DNA of 38,675 nucleotides from Hassallia byssoidea VB512170 (GTDB taxonomy: Bacteria; Cyanobacteriota; Cyanobacteriia; Cyanobacteriales; Nostocaceae), in NCBI RefSeq assembly GCF_000817785.2, contig NZ_JTCM02000043.1, positions 1 through 38,675 on the forward strand, given 5' to 3'. The notes beneath the pieces were generated by a model. It was not told the origin of the DNA. It did no database searches and worked only from the letters and a program-made list of their open reading frames with translations. Below are positions 16,962-26,277 of this stretch, piece after piece (position 1 is the first letter of the stretch; each line of letters begins with the position of its first letter). The translations under genes were made by a program, and so were the position numbers.

Positions 16962-19139
16962 ATGGAGAAGGGTATATCCTCATTATTAGCAGTTTTAAAG
17001 CGGCGTGCATTCCCCGCATTAGTGACATTTACGGCGGTAATTGGTGGGGCTTTTGCTTACCTCACCGTTACCCCGCGTTTGTATGAAGCATCAGCGCGAC
17101 TGATGCAGGATGATAGAAGGGTGAGCGTTTCTGAATTGGGTCGCGACTTGACTTCTGTATCTTCGGGCGCCCCTGGTGGTCCGAGTCCTTTAGCTAACCA
17201 AGCGGAATTAGTCAAATCGGAACGTGTTTTGGAACGAGCGATCGCCCTGGCTTCTCTCAAATCCTACAATGGTTCACCCGGAAGCCAAATCACATCCGGA
17301 GAACTTAATCAAGGATTGGATGTGAAAATTGTTCCCGCTACCAACATTCTAGAACTGAGCTACAAATCGAAAGACCCCGAACTTGCAGCGCAACTGCTAA
17401 ATGCCGTAAGCCAAGCAATGATTGAGGAAAATACGAAAACAATCAGTTCGGAAGCGACGAAAGTACGGGAATTTTTAGAAACTAGCGAAATACCTAACGC
17501 GTATAAACGTCTACGAGAAGCCGAAAACAAAGAAAGCCAGTATAGACATATCAGCGGCATTATCTCTTTTGAAGAGCAAACTAAAAGTACAGTTGAGAGT
17601 TTAGCCACTTTAGAAGACCAAGAGCGCAGTCTCACGGCTCAACTGCAAGAAGCAAAAGGGCGGGATGCATCTTTGCGGCAAATCACCGACGCTAAAAGCC
17701 TAGATAAAGCTTACGCATCTGTACGCGGTGGACAAGATGAACAACTGAAAACTTTACGCGCTAAGTTAACAGAATTAAATACAAAGTTAATTGAAGCGCG
17801 TTTGCGTTTAACAGAAAACCACCCAAGTGTCATATCGCTGGTTGAGCAACGAGATAATCTGAATAAATTGTACACAGAGCAACTTGGTCGCGTGTCGTCG
17901 GCAAATTCATCGGTTGCGACAAACAGTGTCGCCGGCGATCAAATTAGTCAAGATTTGACTTCCAAACTTTTGGCGAATGAGACAGAGCGATCGGCAATTG
18001 AAAATAAACTTAAGACAGTACAAGCTCAAAGAACTCAACTGCAAAGTCGCCTCGCCAAGCTACCGCTTCAACAGCAACCCCTGATTGCATTAACCCGCGA
18101 ACGCGAAGACGCTACCGCATCGTTAAAATCGCTACAAAGCAAACTAGAAGAAGCACGCATCACCGAAGCTCAAAAGGTTAGCAATCTCCGCTTGATCGAA
18201 GCCGCGAAACCACCAACAATCGCTTCTTCACCCAAACGTTCAGCAGTGCTGGCGCTGGCAACGGTGTTTGGAACAGTTTTAGGTACTGGTGTGATGTTGC
18301 TTTTAGAAGTGTTGGATAACACCTTAAAAGATGCCTCCGAAGCCGAGGAACTACTGAGCTTACCATTACTCGGAGTGTTGCCGCGTCTACCTGCTAAAAC
18401 TCTCGTTCTAGAGCCAGCCGATCGCTTTTTAGATGATATAGGTTTAGTTGAGCCTTACCGAATGCTCCTGAAGACCTTAGAGTTTCGCAGTACCGATAAG
18501 GTGCAGGTTATAGTTGTCAGCAGCACACTTTCTGGGGAAGGTAAGTCAATAGTCGCATCGCACCTAGCCGCCATTTCCGCCATGTTATCTCGGCGGACAT
18601 TAATTATAGATGCAGATTTGCGTCGCCCGATGCAGCATACACTATTTAACTTAGCGCCAAAGCCGGGAATTACAGATGTAATTGAGAAGCGCAGAAGCCT
18701 AAATCAAGCGGTGCAGCTCACAGATGTTGACAATTTGCATGTGTTAACTGGTGGCGAATTCCACGGGCGTCCCTCGCAGTTATTAGAGTCACCAGCGATG
18801 AAGTCTTTGGTAGCAGAAGCGGCGGAAAATTACGATATGGTAATTATAGATACGGCGCCAATCAGTGCTTGTGCAGATGCAGCCACATTAGCCAGACAAA
18901 GTGATGGAATCATGCTGGTAACACGTCCTAGCATCACCATCAAAGAAGTACTGCAAAGAGCCGTATCAGAATTAAACAACAACCAGATACCAGTACTGGG
19001 AGTAGTCGTCAATGGCATGACAGAGCAGACAGAAAAGTATTTCCGCTATCCAGTTGATAATGACCGACCGCTAGGGGGGCGATTGCCAAGGCGTTTAACC
19101 GCAGTCGATAGTGGTCGTAAGAATTATGACAACGGTTAG
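16962..19139 (+). CDS. Wzc-like polysaccharide co-polymerase / tyrosine kinase
   Basis: 725 residues. The family sets chain length and export of capsule or exopolysaccharide from the inner membrane. Order: first membrane segment at about 18-36; Wzz domain (VTPRLYEASARLMQDD); long periplasmic coiled coil (about 150-410); second membrane segment at about 425-447 after PKRS; cytoplasmic BY-kinase domain with Walker A G525-EGKS529 (STLSGEGKS), Walker A' D550-A-D552 (LIIDADLRRP) and Walker B D630 (MVIIDTAP). The C-terminal tail has only three tyrosines (KYFRYP and NYDNG), not the dense Tyr cluster of E. coli Wzc, so phospho-cycling may be simpler. A Wzy-like polymerase gene follows 5 bases later, so the two are cotranscribed. 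Confidence 0.93.
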   Translation: MEKGISSLLAVLKRRAFPALVTFTAVIGGAFAYLTVTPRLYEASARLMQDDRRVSVSELGRDLTSVSSGAPGGPSPLANQAELVKSERVLERAIALASLKSYNGSPGSQITSGELNQGLDVKIVPATNILELSYKSKDPELAAQLLNAVSQAMIEENTKTISSEATKVREFLETSEIPNAYKRLREAENKESQYRHISGIISFEEQTKSTVESLATLEDQERSLTAQLQEAKGRDASLRQITDAKSLDKAYASVRGGQDEQLKTLRAKLTELNTKLIEARLRLTENHPSVISLVEQRDNLNKLYTEQLGRVSSANSSVATNSVAGDQISQDLTSKLLANETERSAIENKLKTVQAQRTQLQSRLAKLPLQQQPLIALTREREDATASLKSLQSKLEEARITEAQKVSNLRLIEAAKPPTIASSPKRSAVLALATVFGTVLGTGVMLLLEVLDNTLKDASEAEELLSLPLLGVLPRLPAKTLVLEPADRFLDDIGLVEPYRMLLKTLEFRSTDKVQVIVVSSTLSGEGKSIVASHLAAISAMLSRRTLIIDADLRRPMQHTLFNLAPKPGITDVIEKRRSLNQAVQLTDVDNLHVLTGGEFHGRPSQLLESPAMKSLVAEAAENYDMVIIDTAPISACADAATLARQSDGIMLVTRPSITIKEVLQRAVSELNNNQIPVLGVVVNGMTEQTEKYFRYPVDNDRPLGGRLPRRLTAVDSGRKNYDNG

Positions 19140-19144
19140 AGGTA

Positions 19145-20587
19145 GTGAGAATGCTGAATAATCAAGGTTCAAGACGTGGTTTGCGTCTGATGCTATTGAT
19201 TAGCTTCGCAGGTGCAACAGTTGGTATAGTTGCAGGCTTCGCGGCAGGAGCTCAACCCTTTTTTCTGGGTGTAGCCTTGTTCGCTGTTGCCGTACTTATC
19301 TACTTCTTTGCCAAATTTGAGCAAGCAGTACTAGCTCTATTGATACTGCGTAGTTCTCTGGATATTTTCTCAGGCATACAGTTACCAGCGGCTTTTGCTA
19401 TTGGTCTAGATATTCTTACCTTGCTCTACGTAGCTGTAATGCTCTTGACAGGGCAACATGTACGTACAGATAAATTTTGGTGGTTATTTGCTAGCTGGAT
19501 GATGCTTCAGAGTTTGTGGATTGTACTTTTGCTACTGGGTGCTTTGGGAATGAACGCATCATTTCTACCAAATGCAATCCGGGATTGGCTGCGTTACTTT
19601 TCTTGGGTAATAATTTACTTGTTGGTAATGCAGCTAAAAGACCGTATCCACCCAGAAAAATTAATTTCTACATTGCTGCTGGCTCTAGTTGCACCAATTA
19701 CTGTTGCACTCATGCAGATATTTCTACCAGCTTCAATTCTACCAGCTTTGCTAACAGCGCAAGGAAAAGCAGGAAGTAATGTCTCAGGAACTCTAGGTTT
19801 CCCTAATGGTTTGGGCATTTTTTTGAGCATGTTTATTGCTTTAGTTTGGTGGAAAGTAAGCATCTCTAAACAACGTTTGCCTTGGTTATTACTGTTAGGT
19901 TTGATTTCTTTTATTTTCGTGAGTACTGGCTATTTTACCGGATTGGTTGCAGTATTCATACTAATCTTATGTATCAATGCTGACAAAATCACTCCAGTTC
20001 GATTAATTGGCGTCGCAATTTTCTGTTTTATTATCTTGTATTTATTTGGTAGTACAGAATTTGGTCAACAACGTCTCACAGAAATTTATCAAACTCCCCT
20101 ATTAAATCCAGATATTGATGTATCACGAGCAATTATATTGTCCTACGGCGATAGCAATAGCTTTAATTGGCGAGTTGCTCATTGGTATTATTTACTGCAA
20201 GCTTGGGCAAAATTCCCCATACTTGGCTACGGTTTAGGCACAAGTCCGGAACTTGGTATCCGTAACTTACAAACAGGAGGGGGTTATGCGGCACATAACG
20301 ACTATATCCGAGTTCTTGTTGAACAGGGAATTGTCGGTTTAGTTATCTTTGTATTCTTTCTACTCGTTCAAGGGTTACATCTTGTGCGACTACTGCAAAA
20401 AGCACCAGAAAAAAGTTCTCAACGAAGTTTATGTTTAATTTTGATAGCGCTATTGATTTCTAACAGTGTGAGTATGCTTTCCAACAATATTATGGATGCT
20501 ACTACATTTTTTGTTTATTGGTGGGTTCTTGTAGCGATCGCTGGCTGGGAAAAGGAAAAATGGCAAGTTAATCAATCCACCATTTAG
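19145..20587 (+). CDS. O-antigen ligase / Wzy-like polysaccharide polymerase
   Basis: About 480 residues from GTG 19145, or 478 from ATG 19151. Roughly eleven membrane segments with a large external loop at about 305-385. That loop holds SFNWRVAHWYYLLQAWAKFPILGYGLGTSPELG and the HNDYIRVLVEQGIVGL segment, typical of the Wzy_C/O-antigen ligase family. Such proteins join lipid-linked repeat units outside the inner membrane. It is placed 5 bases behind the Wzc-like gene, its usual partner, which favours the polymerase over the ligase reading. ATG-proximal residues are basic (NNQGSRRGLRL), consistent with an inside N-terminus. Confidence 0.88.
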   Translation: MRMLNNQGSRRGLRLMLLISFAGATVGIVAGFAAGAQPFFLGVALFAVAVLIYFFAKFEQAVLALLILRSSLDIFSGIQLPAAFAIGLDILTLLYVAVMLLTGQHVRTDKFWWLFASWMMLQSLWIVLLLLGALGMNASFLPNAIRDWLRYFSWVIIYLLVMQLKDRIHPEKLISTLLLALVAPITVALMQIFLPASILPALLTAQGKAGSNVSGTLGFPNGLGIFLSMFIALVWWKVSISKQRLPWLLLLGLISFIFVSTGYFTGLVAVFILILCINADKITPVRLIGVAIFCFIILYLFGSTEFGQQRLTEIYQTPLLNPDIDVSRAIILSYGDSNSFNWRVAHWYYLLQAWAKFPILGYGLGTSPELGIRNLQTGGGYAAHNDYIRVLVEQGIVGLVIFVFFLLVQGLHLVRLLQKAPEKSSQRSLCLILIALLISNSVSMLSNNIMDATTFFVYWWVLVAIAGWEKEKWQVNQSTI

Positions 20588-20594
20588 GTTAATC

Positions 20595-21779
20595 ATGACA
20601 ACGCATATGTCAGAAAGTAAAGTTAAAAAAAGATTAGTTGGGATTGACTTATTTCGAGGCATTTCCGCTTATGCTGTGGCGTTAATTCACGCAGGTTCAT
20701 TGATGCTTTATTCAGGTATACCTACAAATAACGTCACAGCAGCACTCGTGGAGATGAGCAGATTTGCCGTCCCCTTTTTTTTAGCTTTATCTTTCTATTT
20801 AATGACAAAAAAGCTATATACAAGCAATCAACAACATTCTTTAGTTTCCATTTTTAAATCAAGGTCTGAGCGACTGCTAGTACCATATTTTTACTGGAGT
20901 CTTATCTACCTTTCTATACGATTAGTTAAATCTCTAAGTGCATCGGAAAATTTAAGTAAATTATTTCAAGACCCGGTACTGCTAATTTTTCTCGGTGGTG
21001 CATCAATTCATCTTTATTTTTTGCCACTTTTATTCACGGGTAGTTTTTTAATCGTATTTGCAGAGTTTTTAGTCAAAAAGCGCATTAGTCTGACAACGCT
21101 AATTGTGTTATTTATTGTCAGTATTGTTATATACGAACTTCAGATAGTGTCGGGAAACAACTTTGAATTTTTTGCCAAATTTGGTGTCAACTGCTTAGAA
21201 GTTACTAATTCTTGCTCAGTTGCCTTTCAACAATTCACCAAGTTAATATTCCCCAGCGGTAACAACAATCAAATACTCAGAATTGGTTTAGTAGTAATAG
21301 CGTGGCTGTTAAAATGTTTGCCATACATTTTACTCGCGATGATTATCAATCATCCATATATGAGAAAACAAGTAGAAAAACTTGATATAAATCAAGCAGT
21401 GATTTTCTTAATTTTCATGGCTGGTATATCTGCTCTGAATTTAATGAGTATAGAGAAGATAATATATTTTCCTCAATCTATATATGAAATAGGAACTGCT
21501 TTTTGTTTACTACTAAGTGGTATTGGTGTTTCAACTAGATTTTCAAATAATCGCTACATCGAAAATTTAGGTGTCTGCTCTTTCGGTATATATCTCATCC
21601 ATTATTTAGTATTGATGATTTATGTCAGCTTGATGGGCAAAATTACCGATGAGCTTTTGAAGATATCACCGATAACTATTATGTTGACACTCACGAGTAT
21701 AACCTTCATTACCAGTTGGTTAATAACATCTATGTCTATGAGAGTAAAACCGATTTCAAAACTTTTATTTCGCGTTTAG
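20595..21779 (+). CDS. Acyltransferase-3 membrane protein (1 of 3)
   Basis: 394 residues, about ten membrane segments. The acyltransferase_3 signature is at the start: GIDLFRGISAYAVALIHAG with R21 and catalytic-type H32, followed by FAVPFFLALSFYLM. The family O-acetylates or otherwise acylates sugars of surface polysaccharides from acyl-CoA across the inner membrane. It begins 7 bases after the polymerase gene and is 13 bases before the next acyltransferase. The two neighbouring acyltransferases are weakly similar to it, so the three are not a recent duplication. ATG 20595 is used; ATG 20607 is an alternative. Confidence 0.87.
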   Translation: MTTHMSESKVKKRLVGIDLFRGISAYAVALIHAGSLMLYSGIPTNNVTAALVEMSRFAVPFFLALSFYLMTKKLYTSNQQHSLVSIFKSRSERLLVPYFYWSLIYLSIRLVKSLSASENLSKLFQDPVLLIFLGGASIHLYFLPLLFTGSFLIVFAEFLVKKRISLTTLIVLFIVSIVIYELQIVSGNNFEFFAKFGVNCLEVTNSCSVAFQQFTKLIFPSGNNNQILRIGLVVIAWLLKCLPYILLAMIINHPYMRKQVEKLDINQAVIFLIFMAGISALNLMSIEKIIYFPQSIYEIGTAFCLLLSGIGVSTRFSNNRYIENLGVCSFGIYLIHYLVLMIYVSLMGKITDELLKISPITIMLTLTSITFITSWLITSMSMRVKPISKLLFRV

Positions 21780-21792
21780 ATAGGAGATTTAC

Positions 21793-22812
21793 ATGAATGT
21801 CAATGCTAATTTTAAGAAGAATTTATCTGAAAGTTTATATTTAATTAGAGGAGTTGCGATCGCTCTCGTTGTCATCGGTCATGTCATTGGCTATAACCGC
21901 GACTACGGTATGCGGCAAATATACAATTCAGACCTCTCCCCTCTCGGATGGTTATGTGATTTGATTAATACTTTTCACATGCCAATATTCTTTATTGCTT
22001 CTGGTGTAGCTTTTGCTGCGTTTAGTAATAAAAATACCACTTTCAAAAAATTTGTCACCTCTAAGTTTGAAAAATTAATAATTCCCTTAATTTGCTGGGC
22101 ACCCATTTATTTTGTTTTTCAATCTTTGTCCAAAGGTAAGCAGTTTAATTTTTTGGATATCATCAAAGCAACAGTATTTCCATATGAAATTTTTTGGTTT
22201 CTTCACGCTTTAATTTTCGCTACTTTGTTATCTTTTATTTGTTTTAAATATTTCAAATCCAATTTAGTATACTTTTCAGTATCGATTCTTTTATTTATTC
22301 TGGGTTTTGGTTATTGGAATCTCTTCTACGCATTTGGTGTATTTATAGCCTCTTACTTAGATAAAATTCGTTTATATTTAGAGAAGTTACCATTTTTGAT
22401 ATTTTTCATATTTATTTGTGGTATAACTACAATGGTTTTGACCAAGTATTTTATAGCAGTTAGTAATATTGAAAACTCTAGAATTATTAATGGACCAATA
22501 GCTTTTTTATCTATGTACGCGGTCACAAATTCACGAGAAAAAATACTTTTACCTAAGCAACTTGAACATTTACGTCATGCAATTGCAACCTCTTTTGTGT
22601 CTTTAGGAGTTGCCAGTATGATAATTTACCTCTTTCATGGATATTTTACCCGTGGAACAATAATTTTTATAACTAAATTTTTGGGTTTACCAAATCCAAT
22701 TTTATATTTTACCGTCGTAAGTTTTATGGGAATTTTGGGACCGATTATACTTTATAAATTCTTGCTAAGTAAAAGCAAAATATTTATGTATTCAATTGGC
22801 GGAGTTAAGTAA
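21793..22812 (+). CDS. Acyltransferase-3 membrane protein (2 of 3)
   Basis: 339 residues, about ten membrane segments. N-terminal signature YLIRGVAIALVVIGHVIGY with R19 and H30, then NTFHMPIFFIASGVAFA, as in the acyltransferase_3 family that modifies surface sugars. Shorter than its left neighbour. Preceded by AGGAGA at a good distance. Base composition is AT-rich compared with flanking cluster genes, as is common for genes brought in with polysaccharide modules. Confidence 0.86.
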   Translation: MNVNANFKKNLSESLYLIRGVAIALVVIGHVIGYNRDYGMRQIYNSDLSPLGWLCDLINTFHMPIFFIASGVAFAAFSNKNTTFKKFVTSKFEKLIIPLICWAPIYFVFQSLSKGKQFNFLDIIKATVFPYEIFWFLHALIFATLLSFICFKYFKSNLVYFSVSILLFILGFGYWNLFYAFGVFIASYLDKIRLYLEKLPFLIFFIFICGITTMVLTKYFIAVSNIENSRIINGPIAFLSMYAVTNSREKILLPKQLEHLRHAIATSFVSLGVASMIIYLFHGYFTRGTIIFITKFLGLPNPILYFTVVSFMGILGPIILYKFLLSKSKIFMYSIGGVK

Positions 22813-22827
22813 TCAAAGGAGATTTTT

Positions 22828-23901
22828 ATGGCTAAATCTGCAAATCATCAAAAACTAAATCTCCTCCAGGTGTTTCGAGGAATCGCCGCCGTCATGGTAA
22901 TATTTGCTCACTGTGACCTGATATTTAATCAAAATTTCCAAAAAGACTTTTTCGGTAAAATATTTAATTTTGGTGGCTCAGGTGTAGATTTCTTCTTTGT
23001 ATTAAGCGGATTTATTATCTTATATATTCACCAATCAGATATTGGCAATAGAAGCAAGCTGAAGTCATTTTTTATTAAACGAGTTACCCGAATTTACCCG
23101 ATTTATTGGGTAGTTTTGACGCTCAAGTTATCCGCTTCTTTATTCTTTGCTTACGATCCTGACACCAGTCAGAGAAATGTTTTAGAAATATTCAAAGCTT
23201 TTATCTTATTTCCTCAAAGACAAGAAATTCTCGCCAGCAGCTTTCTCGGTGTTAGCTGGACATTGAGCTATGAAGTTTTCTTTTATATCATATTTGGTTT
23301 ATTAATTGGCTTAAAACCCAAGCTATGTTTTCCCATAATTTCCACCTGGCTGTTATTGACATTTACACATTTTATTGGTATTTTCGATTTGCCGAAAGAC
23401 AGCTTTATGCTTAATTTTATTTTTAACGAACATAATTTAGAGTTTTTTCTCGGTTGCGTAGCAGCTTACATTGTATCTAAACATAAAATTCCTCAAGAAA
23501 TGACTTTAATTTGTCTGGGGGCTTTTTTATATACTTTAGGAGCAATCAATTATTACTACAAAGTTGTAGATATATCGCCTGTAATTTCCTTTGGTATTCC
23601 TTCGATGCTTTTAGTAATTGGCTCTACATCTCTAGAAATGAGGAAACATGTACATGTAAATAAAATTTTGATATATATAGGAAATGCATCATATTCTATT
23701 TACTTAATGCACGGATTTTTTATCAATAATATTACCAAGTTGATTCTCAAAGTTGCTCCTGATATTACTGAAAATATTCTGATTTTAAATATGCTGGGAT
23801 TGATAATTGCTTTCATAGCTCTTTTATTTGGATGTGCTGTTTATTCTTATATTGAGAAGCCATTGCTTTCAATTTTTAAACCTAAGTTAGCGACAACGTA
23901 G
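22828..23901 (+). CDS. Acyltransferase-3 membrane protein (3 of 3)
   Basis: 357 residues, about ten membrane segments. Signature NLLQVFRGIAAVMVIFAHCD with R17 and H28, and the clearest family motif of the three, GGSGVDFFFVLSGFII, followed by FFIKRVTRIYPIYW. This is the OafA/ExoZ-like subgroup. C-terminus ASYSIYLMHGFF to YIEKPLL is complete. AAAGGAGA precedes the ATG. The stop codon TAG 23899-23901 lies inside an AGCGCT palindromic repeat, so the repeat has settled right at the gene end and may have changed the last residues. Confidence 0.88.
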   Translation: MAKSANHQKLNLLQVFRGIAAVMVIFAHCDLIFNQNFQKDFFGKIFNFGGSGVDFFFVLSGFIILYIHQSDIGNRSKLKSFFIKRVTRIYPIYWVVLTLKLSASLFFAYDPDTSQRNVLEIFKAFILFPQRQEILASSFLGVSWTLSYEVFFYIIFGLLIGLKPKLCFPIISTWLLLTFTHFIGIFDLPKDSFMLNFIFNEHNLEFFLGCVAAYIVSKHKIPQEMTLICLGAFLYTLGAINYYYKVVDISPVISFGIPSMLLVIGSTSLEMRKHVHVNKILIYIGNASYSIYLMHGFFINNITKLILKVAPDITENILILNMLGLIIAFIALLFGCAVYSYIEKPLLSIFKPKLATT

Positions 23902-24036
23902 TAAGCGCTTCAGCGCTTTAAAAATATATTTAGTTGAATTATTGTAGTAAGCGCTTTAGCGCTTTAAAAAAATGTTTCGTTGAATTATTACTGGATTTGT
24001 ATTAGGGGCAAAGAGAGCGCTGAAGCGCTCACTACG
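23898..24036. repeat. Cluster of three AGCGCT palindromic repeats
   Basis: GTAGTAAGCGCTTCAGCGCTTTA (23898-23920), a near-identical copy (23944-23966) and an opposite-facing GAGCGCTGAAGCGCTCACTAC copy (24015-24035). The first two share flanking AAAAATAT/GTTGAATTATT, so the unit of about 46 bases was duplicated in tandem. They fill the gap before the next glycosyltransferase. Confidence 0.85.
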
Positions 24037-24061
24037 AATTAAACTTTTTAAATATATAAAA

Positions 24062-25228
24062 ATGATGAACCAGCAAATACTTGATACTAATAACGCCGCA
24101 CTGACAACGCCACATGAACGGCGTTATCGAGTTGTATTGGTTCATCCGAGTGCGGGAATTAACTGGAGTGGTGGATCGGAGATTTTTGCGATAGAAGTAG
24201 CCAAGCGATTGAGTGCTTACTTTGATGTTGAACTGTTAAGTGGAGCTGACTGCGGTTCTTTTTGTCATCCGACTGGTGGTATTTCTCGCGTTCAAGCTTA
24301 TCATGCGGTGCGTCATCCGCTGATTGCGCCGTTAGTGCATCGGTTTGCGACTCATCCGGAAATCGTTATCGAACATCTTACCAATTTTCTACCTTGTGCT
24401 TTTCACTTATTACGTCGCCGCGCAGATGTGATATTTCCCTGTAATGATTATGGTGGATTAGCGATGGCGGCTTTTGTCAGAGCTTTAATTGGTACACCGA
24501 TTATTTTTACCGAACATGTAGGATTAATGGGGGATGGACGTTCTTTAAAACGCAACCTGCGTTTTCAACCCGATCGCTTGGTGGTTTTTTCGCAAGCAAT
24601 GGCAGATTTTGTTCATAGCGAACAACCGAAGCAACTTGTTAACGTTATTCCTAACGGTGTAGACCTCGATCAATTTACACCGTTAGGAACTACTATCGAT
24701 TTTAATTTGGCAAAACCAATCGTATTATGTGTAGCTTCTTTAAAGCGCAACAGTCACAAACGCATTGAACTGACGATGCAAGCAGTAGCGCGACTACCCC
24801 ACGCTAGCCTTTTATTGTGCGGTGATGGATGCGATCGCGCTTACTTTCAATCTCTCGGTGACGAGTTACTCGGTTCCCAACGCTTCTTAATCTGCACATA
24901 TCCCTATGAGCGAATGCCAGAAATCTATCGCAGTGCAGATGTATTCACTCTTCCTTCTATTGATGAGCCATTCGGACTGGCTTACATAGAAGCAATGGCA
25001 AGTGGCTTACCTGTCGTCGCGACTGACGACGAAATGCGGCGTTACATTGTCGCTGACGCTGGTGTATTGTGTGACGTAACTAACCCAGATACTTACGCGG
25101 CTGCACTGGCAAAAGTTCTCTATTCAAAAAGAGAAATACAACCACGACTGAACGCCATGCGCTTCAGCTGGGATGCGGTAACATTAAGCTACCGCAACGC
25201 GATTTTAGAAACGATTGTATCTAAATAA
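24062..25228 (+). CDS. GT4-family glycosyltransferase
   Basis: 388 residues, GT-B fold. N-terminal NWSGGSEIFAIEVAKRL is the usual acceptor-side loop; central VFSQAMADFVHSEQP and VIPNGVDLDQF mark the domain linker. The donor domain has VLCVASLKRNSHKRIELTM, LLCGDGCDR and the E-x7-E motif E302/E310 in DEPFGLAYIEAMASGLPVVA. Cytosolic or peripheral. Codon composition is more GC-rich than the acyltransferases before it, so this may mark a junction between modules. Sugar specificity unknown. Confidence 0.9.
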   Translation: MMNQQILDTNNAALTTPHERRYRVVLVHPSAGINWSGGSEIFAIEVAKRLSAYFDVELLSGADCGSFCHPTGGISRVQAYHAVRHPLIAPLVHRFATHPEIVIEHLTNFLPCAFHLLRRRADVIFPCNDYGGLAMAAFVRALIGTPIIFTEHVGLMGDGRSLKRNLRFQPDRLVVFSQAMADFVHSEQPKQLVNVIPNGVDLDQFTPLGTTIDFNLAKPIVLCVASLKRNSHKRIELTMQAVARLPHASLLLCGDGCDRAYFQSLGDELLGSQRFLICTYPYERMPEIYRSADVFTLPSIDEPFGLAYIEAMASGLPVVATDDEMRRYIVADAGVLCDVTNPDTYAAALAKVLYSKREIQPRLNAMRFSWDAVTLSYRNAILETIVSK

Positions 25229-25252
25229 ACTTATTAAATTCAGGGGGATTCT

Positions 25253-26212
25253 ATGCCTAAAGTTTCTGTAATTATCCCGGCTTACAACGCTCTTGCTTAT
25301 CTTCCAGAAACAATAGAGAGCGTTTTAAAACAAACATTTTCTGATTTTGAAGTGTTAATAGTTGATGATGGTAGTTCCGATGGAACTGCGGCATGGGCAA
25401 CGCAAATCACAGATCCGCGAGTGAGAGTAATTTGCCAAAAAAATCAAGGTTCATCTGTTGCGAGAAATACAGGTATTACTGCCGCGAAAGGTGAGTATAT
25501 CGCGCTTTTGGATGCTGATGATTTATGGGAACCAACCAAATTAGAAAAGCAAGTACGTTTTCTTGAAGAAAATCCCTCAATTGGTTTAGTAGATACCTGG
25601 ACGATTTTAATTAACCAACAAGGTAAATCTACAGGAAGAATAATTGTTTCTTCTGCTGAAGGTGATGTCTGGAAACAACTTGTGCAATTTAAACCAGTTT
25701 GTTGCTGTGACAGTACACCTTTGATTCGTCGCAGTTGTTTTGACAATGTTGGATTATTTAATCCAGATTTACCTTTTCTCGAAGATTTAGATATGTGGAT
25801 TCGTCTTGCTGCTAGTTATGAATTTGGAGTAGTAAAAGAACCTTTGGTTCGCTATCGACAGCATCCTCAAAGTAAATCTACTAACTGTAAAGGAACTTTA
25901 GAAGCATTTCGGACAATTATAGAACAAGCTTTTGAAACTGTACCCGCTGAATTACTACCTTTAAGAGATAAAGGATATGCTCGCGTTAATCTTTATTTAG
26001 CTTGGAGAGCGATTAATAATAAGGACTTTGAACAAGCAATTCATTATAATCATCAAGCGATCGCTCATCATCCGCAACTAATTTTATCTTGGGATTTTCT
26101 CCGTCAAAGTATTGCTTTAGCGCTGCTAAAACGGCTGGGTTCGCAAACTTATGACAAAGTGCGATCGCTTGTACAAACAATGCGTCGCAGTATATCAACT
26201 CCTGTAACTTAA
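25253..26212 (+). CDS. GT2-family glycosyltransferase (paralogue A)
   Basis: 319 residues, GT-A inverting fold. N-terminal KVSVIIPAYNALAYLPETIESVL, nucleotide-binding DDG at 38-40, ANQG-like KNQGSSVARNTG, and metal-binding D87-A-D89-D90 in LLDADDLWEPTKL. Acceptor region has LEDLDMWIRLA, with E-D as general-base candidate. C-terminal 60 residues hold a helical segment with AWRAINNKDFEQAIHYNHQAIAHHPQL, resembling a TPR-like hairpin. AGGGGGA precedes ATG 25253. It shares length, start and most of its motifs with the next gene, so the two arose by tandem duplication. Confidence 0.92.
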   Translation: MPKVSVIIPAYNALAYLPETIESVLKQTFSDFEVLIVDDGSSDGTAAWATQITDPRVRVICQKNQGSSVARNTGITAAKGEYIALLDADDLWEPTKLEKQVRFLEENPSIGLVDTWTILINQQGKSTGRIIVSSAEGDVWKQLVQFKPVCCCDSTPLIRRSCFDNVGLFNPDLPFLEDLDMWIRLAASYEFGVVKEPLVRYRQHPQSKSTNCKGTLEAFRTIIEQAFETVPAELLPLRDKGYARVNLYLAWRAINNKDFEQAIHYNHQAIAHHPQLILSWDFLRQSIALALLKRLGSQTYDKVRSLVQTMRRSISTPVT

Positions 26213-26215
26213 TTC

Positions 26216-26236
26216 GTAGTGAGCGCTTTAGCGCTC
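26216..26236. repeat. AGCGCT palindromic repeat between the two GT2 genes
   Basis: GTAGTGAGCGCTTTAGCGCTC lies 4 bases after the stop of the first GT2 gene and 42 bases before the next start. It is in the same family as the copies at 3376 and 23898-24035. Confidence 0.8.
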
Positions 26237-26277
26237 AATTAATTAAAAAAACCTGATTATTTTCCCGAAGTAAAAAC

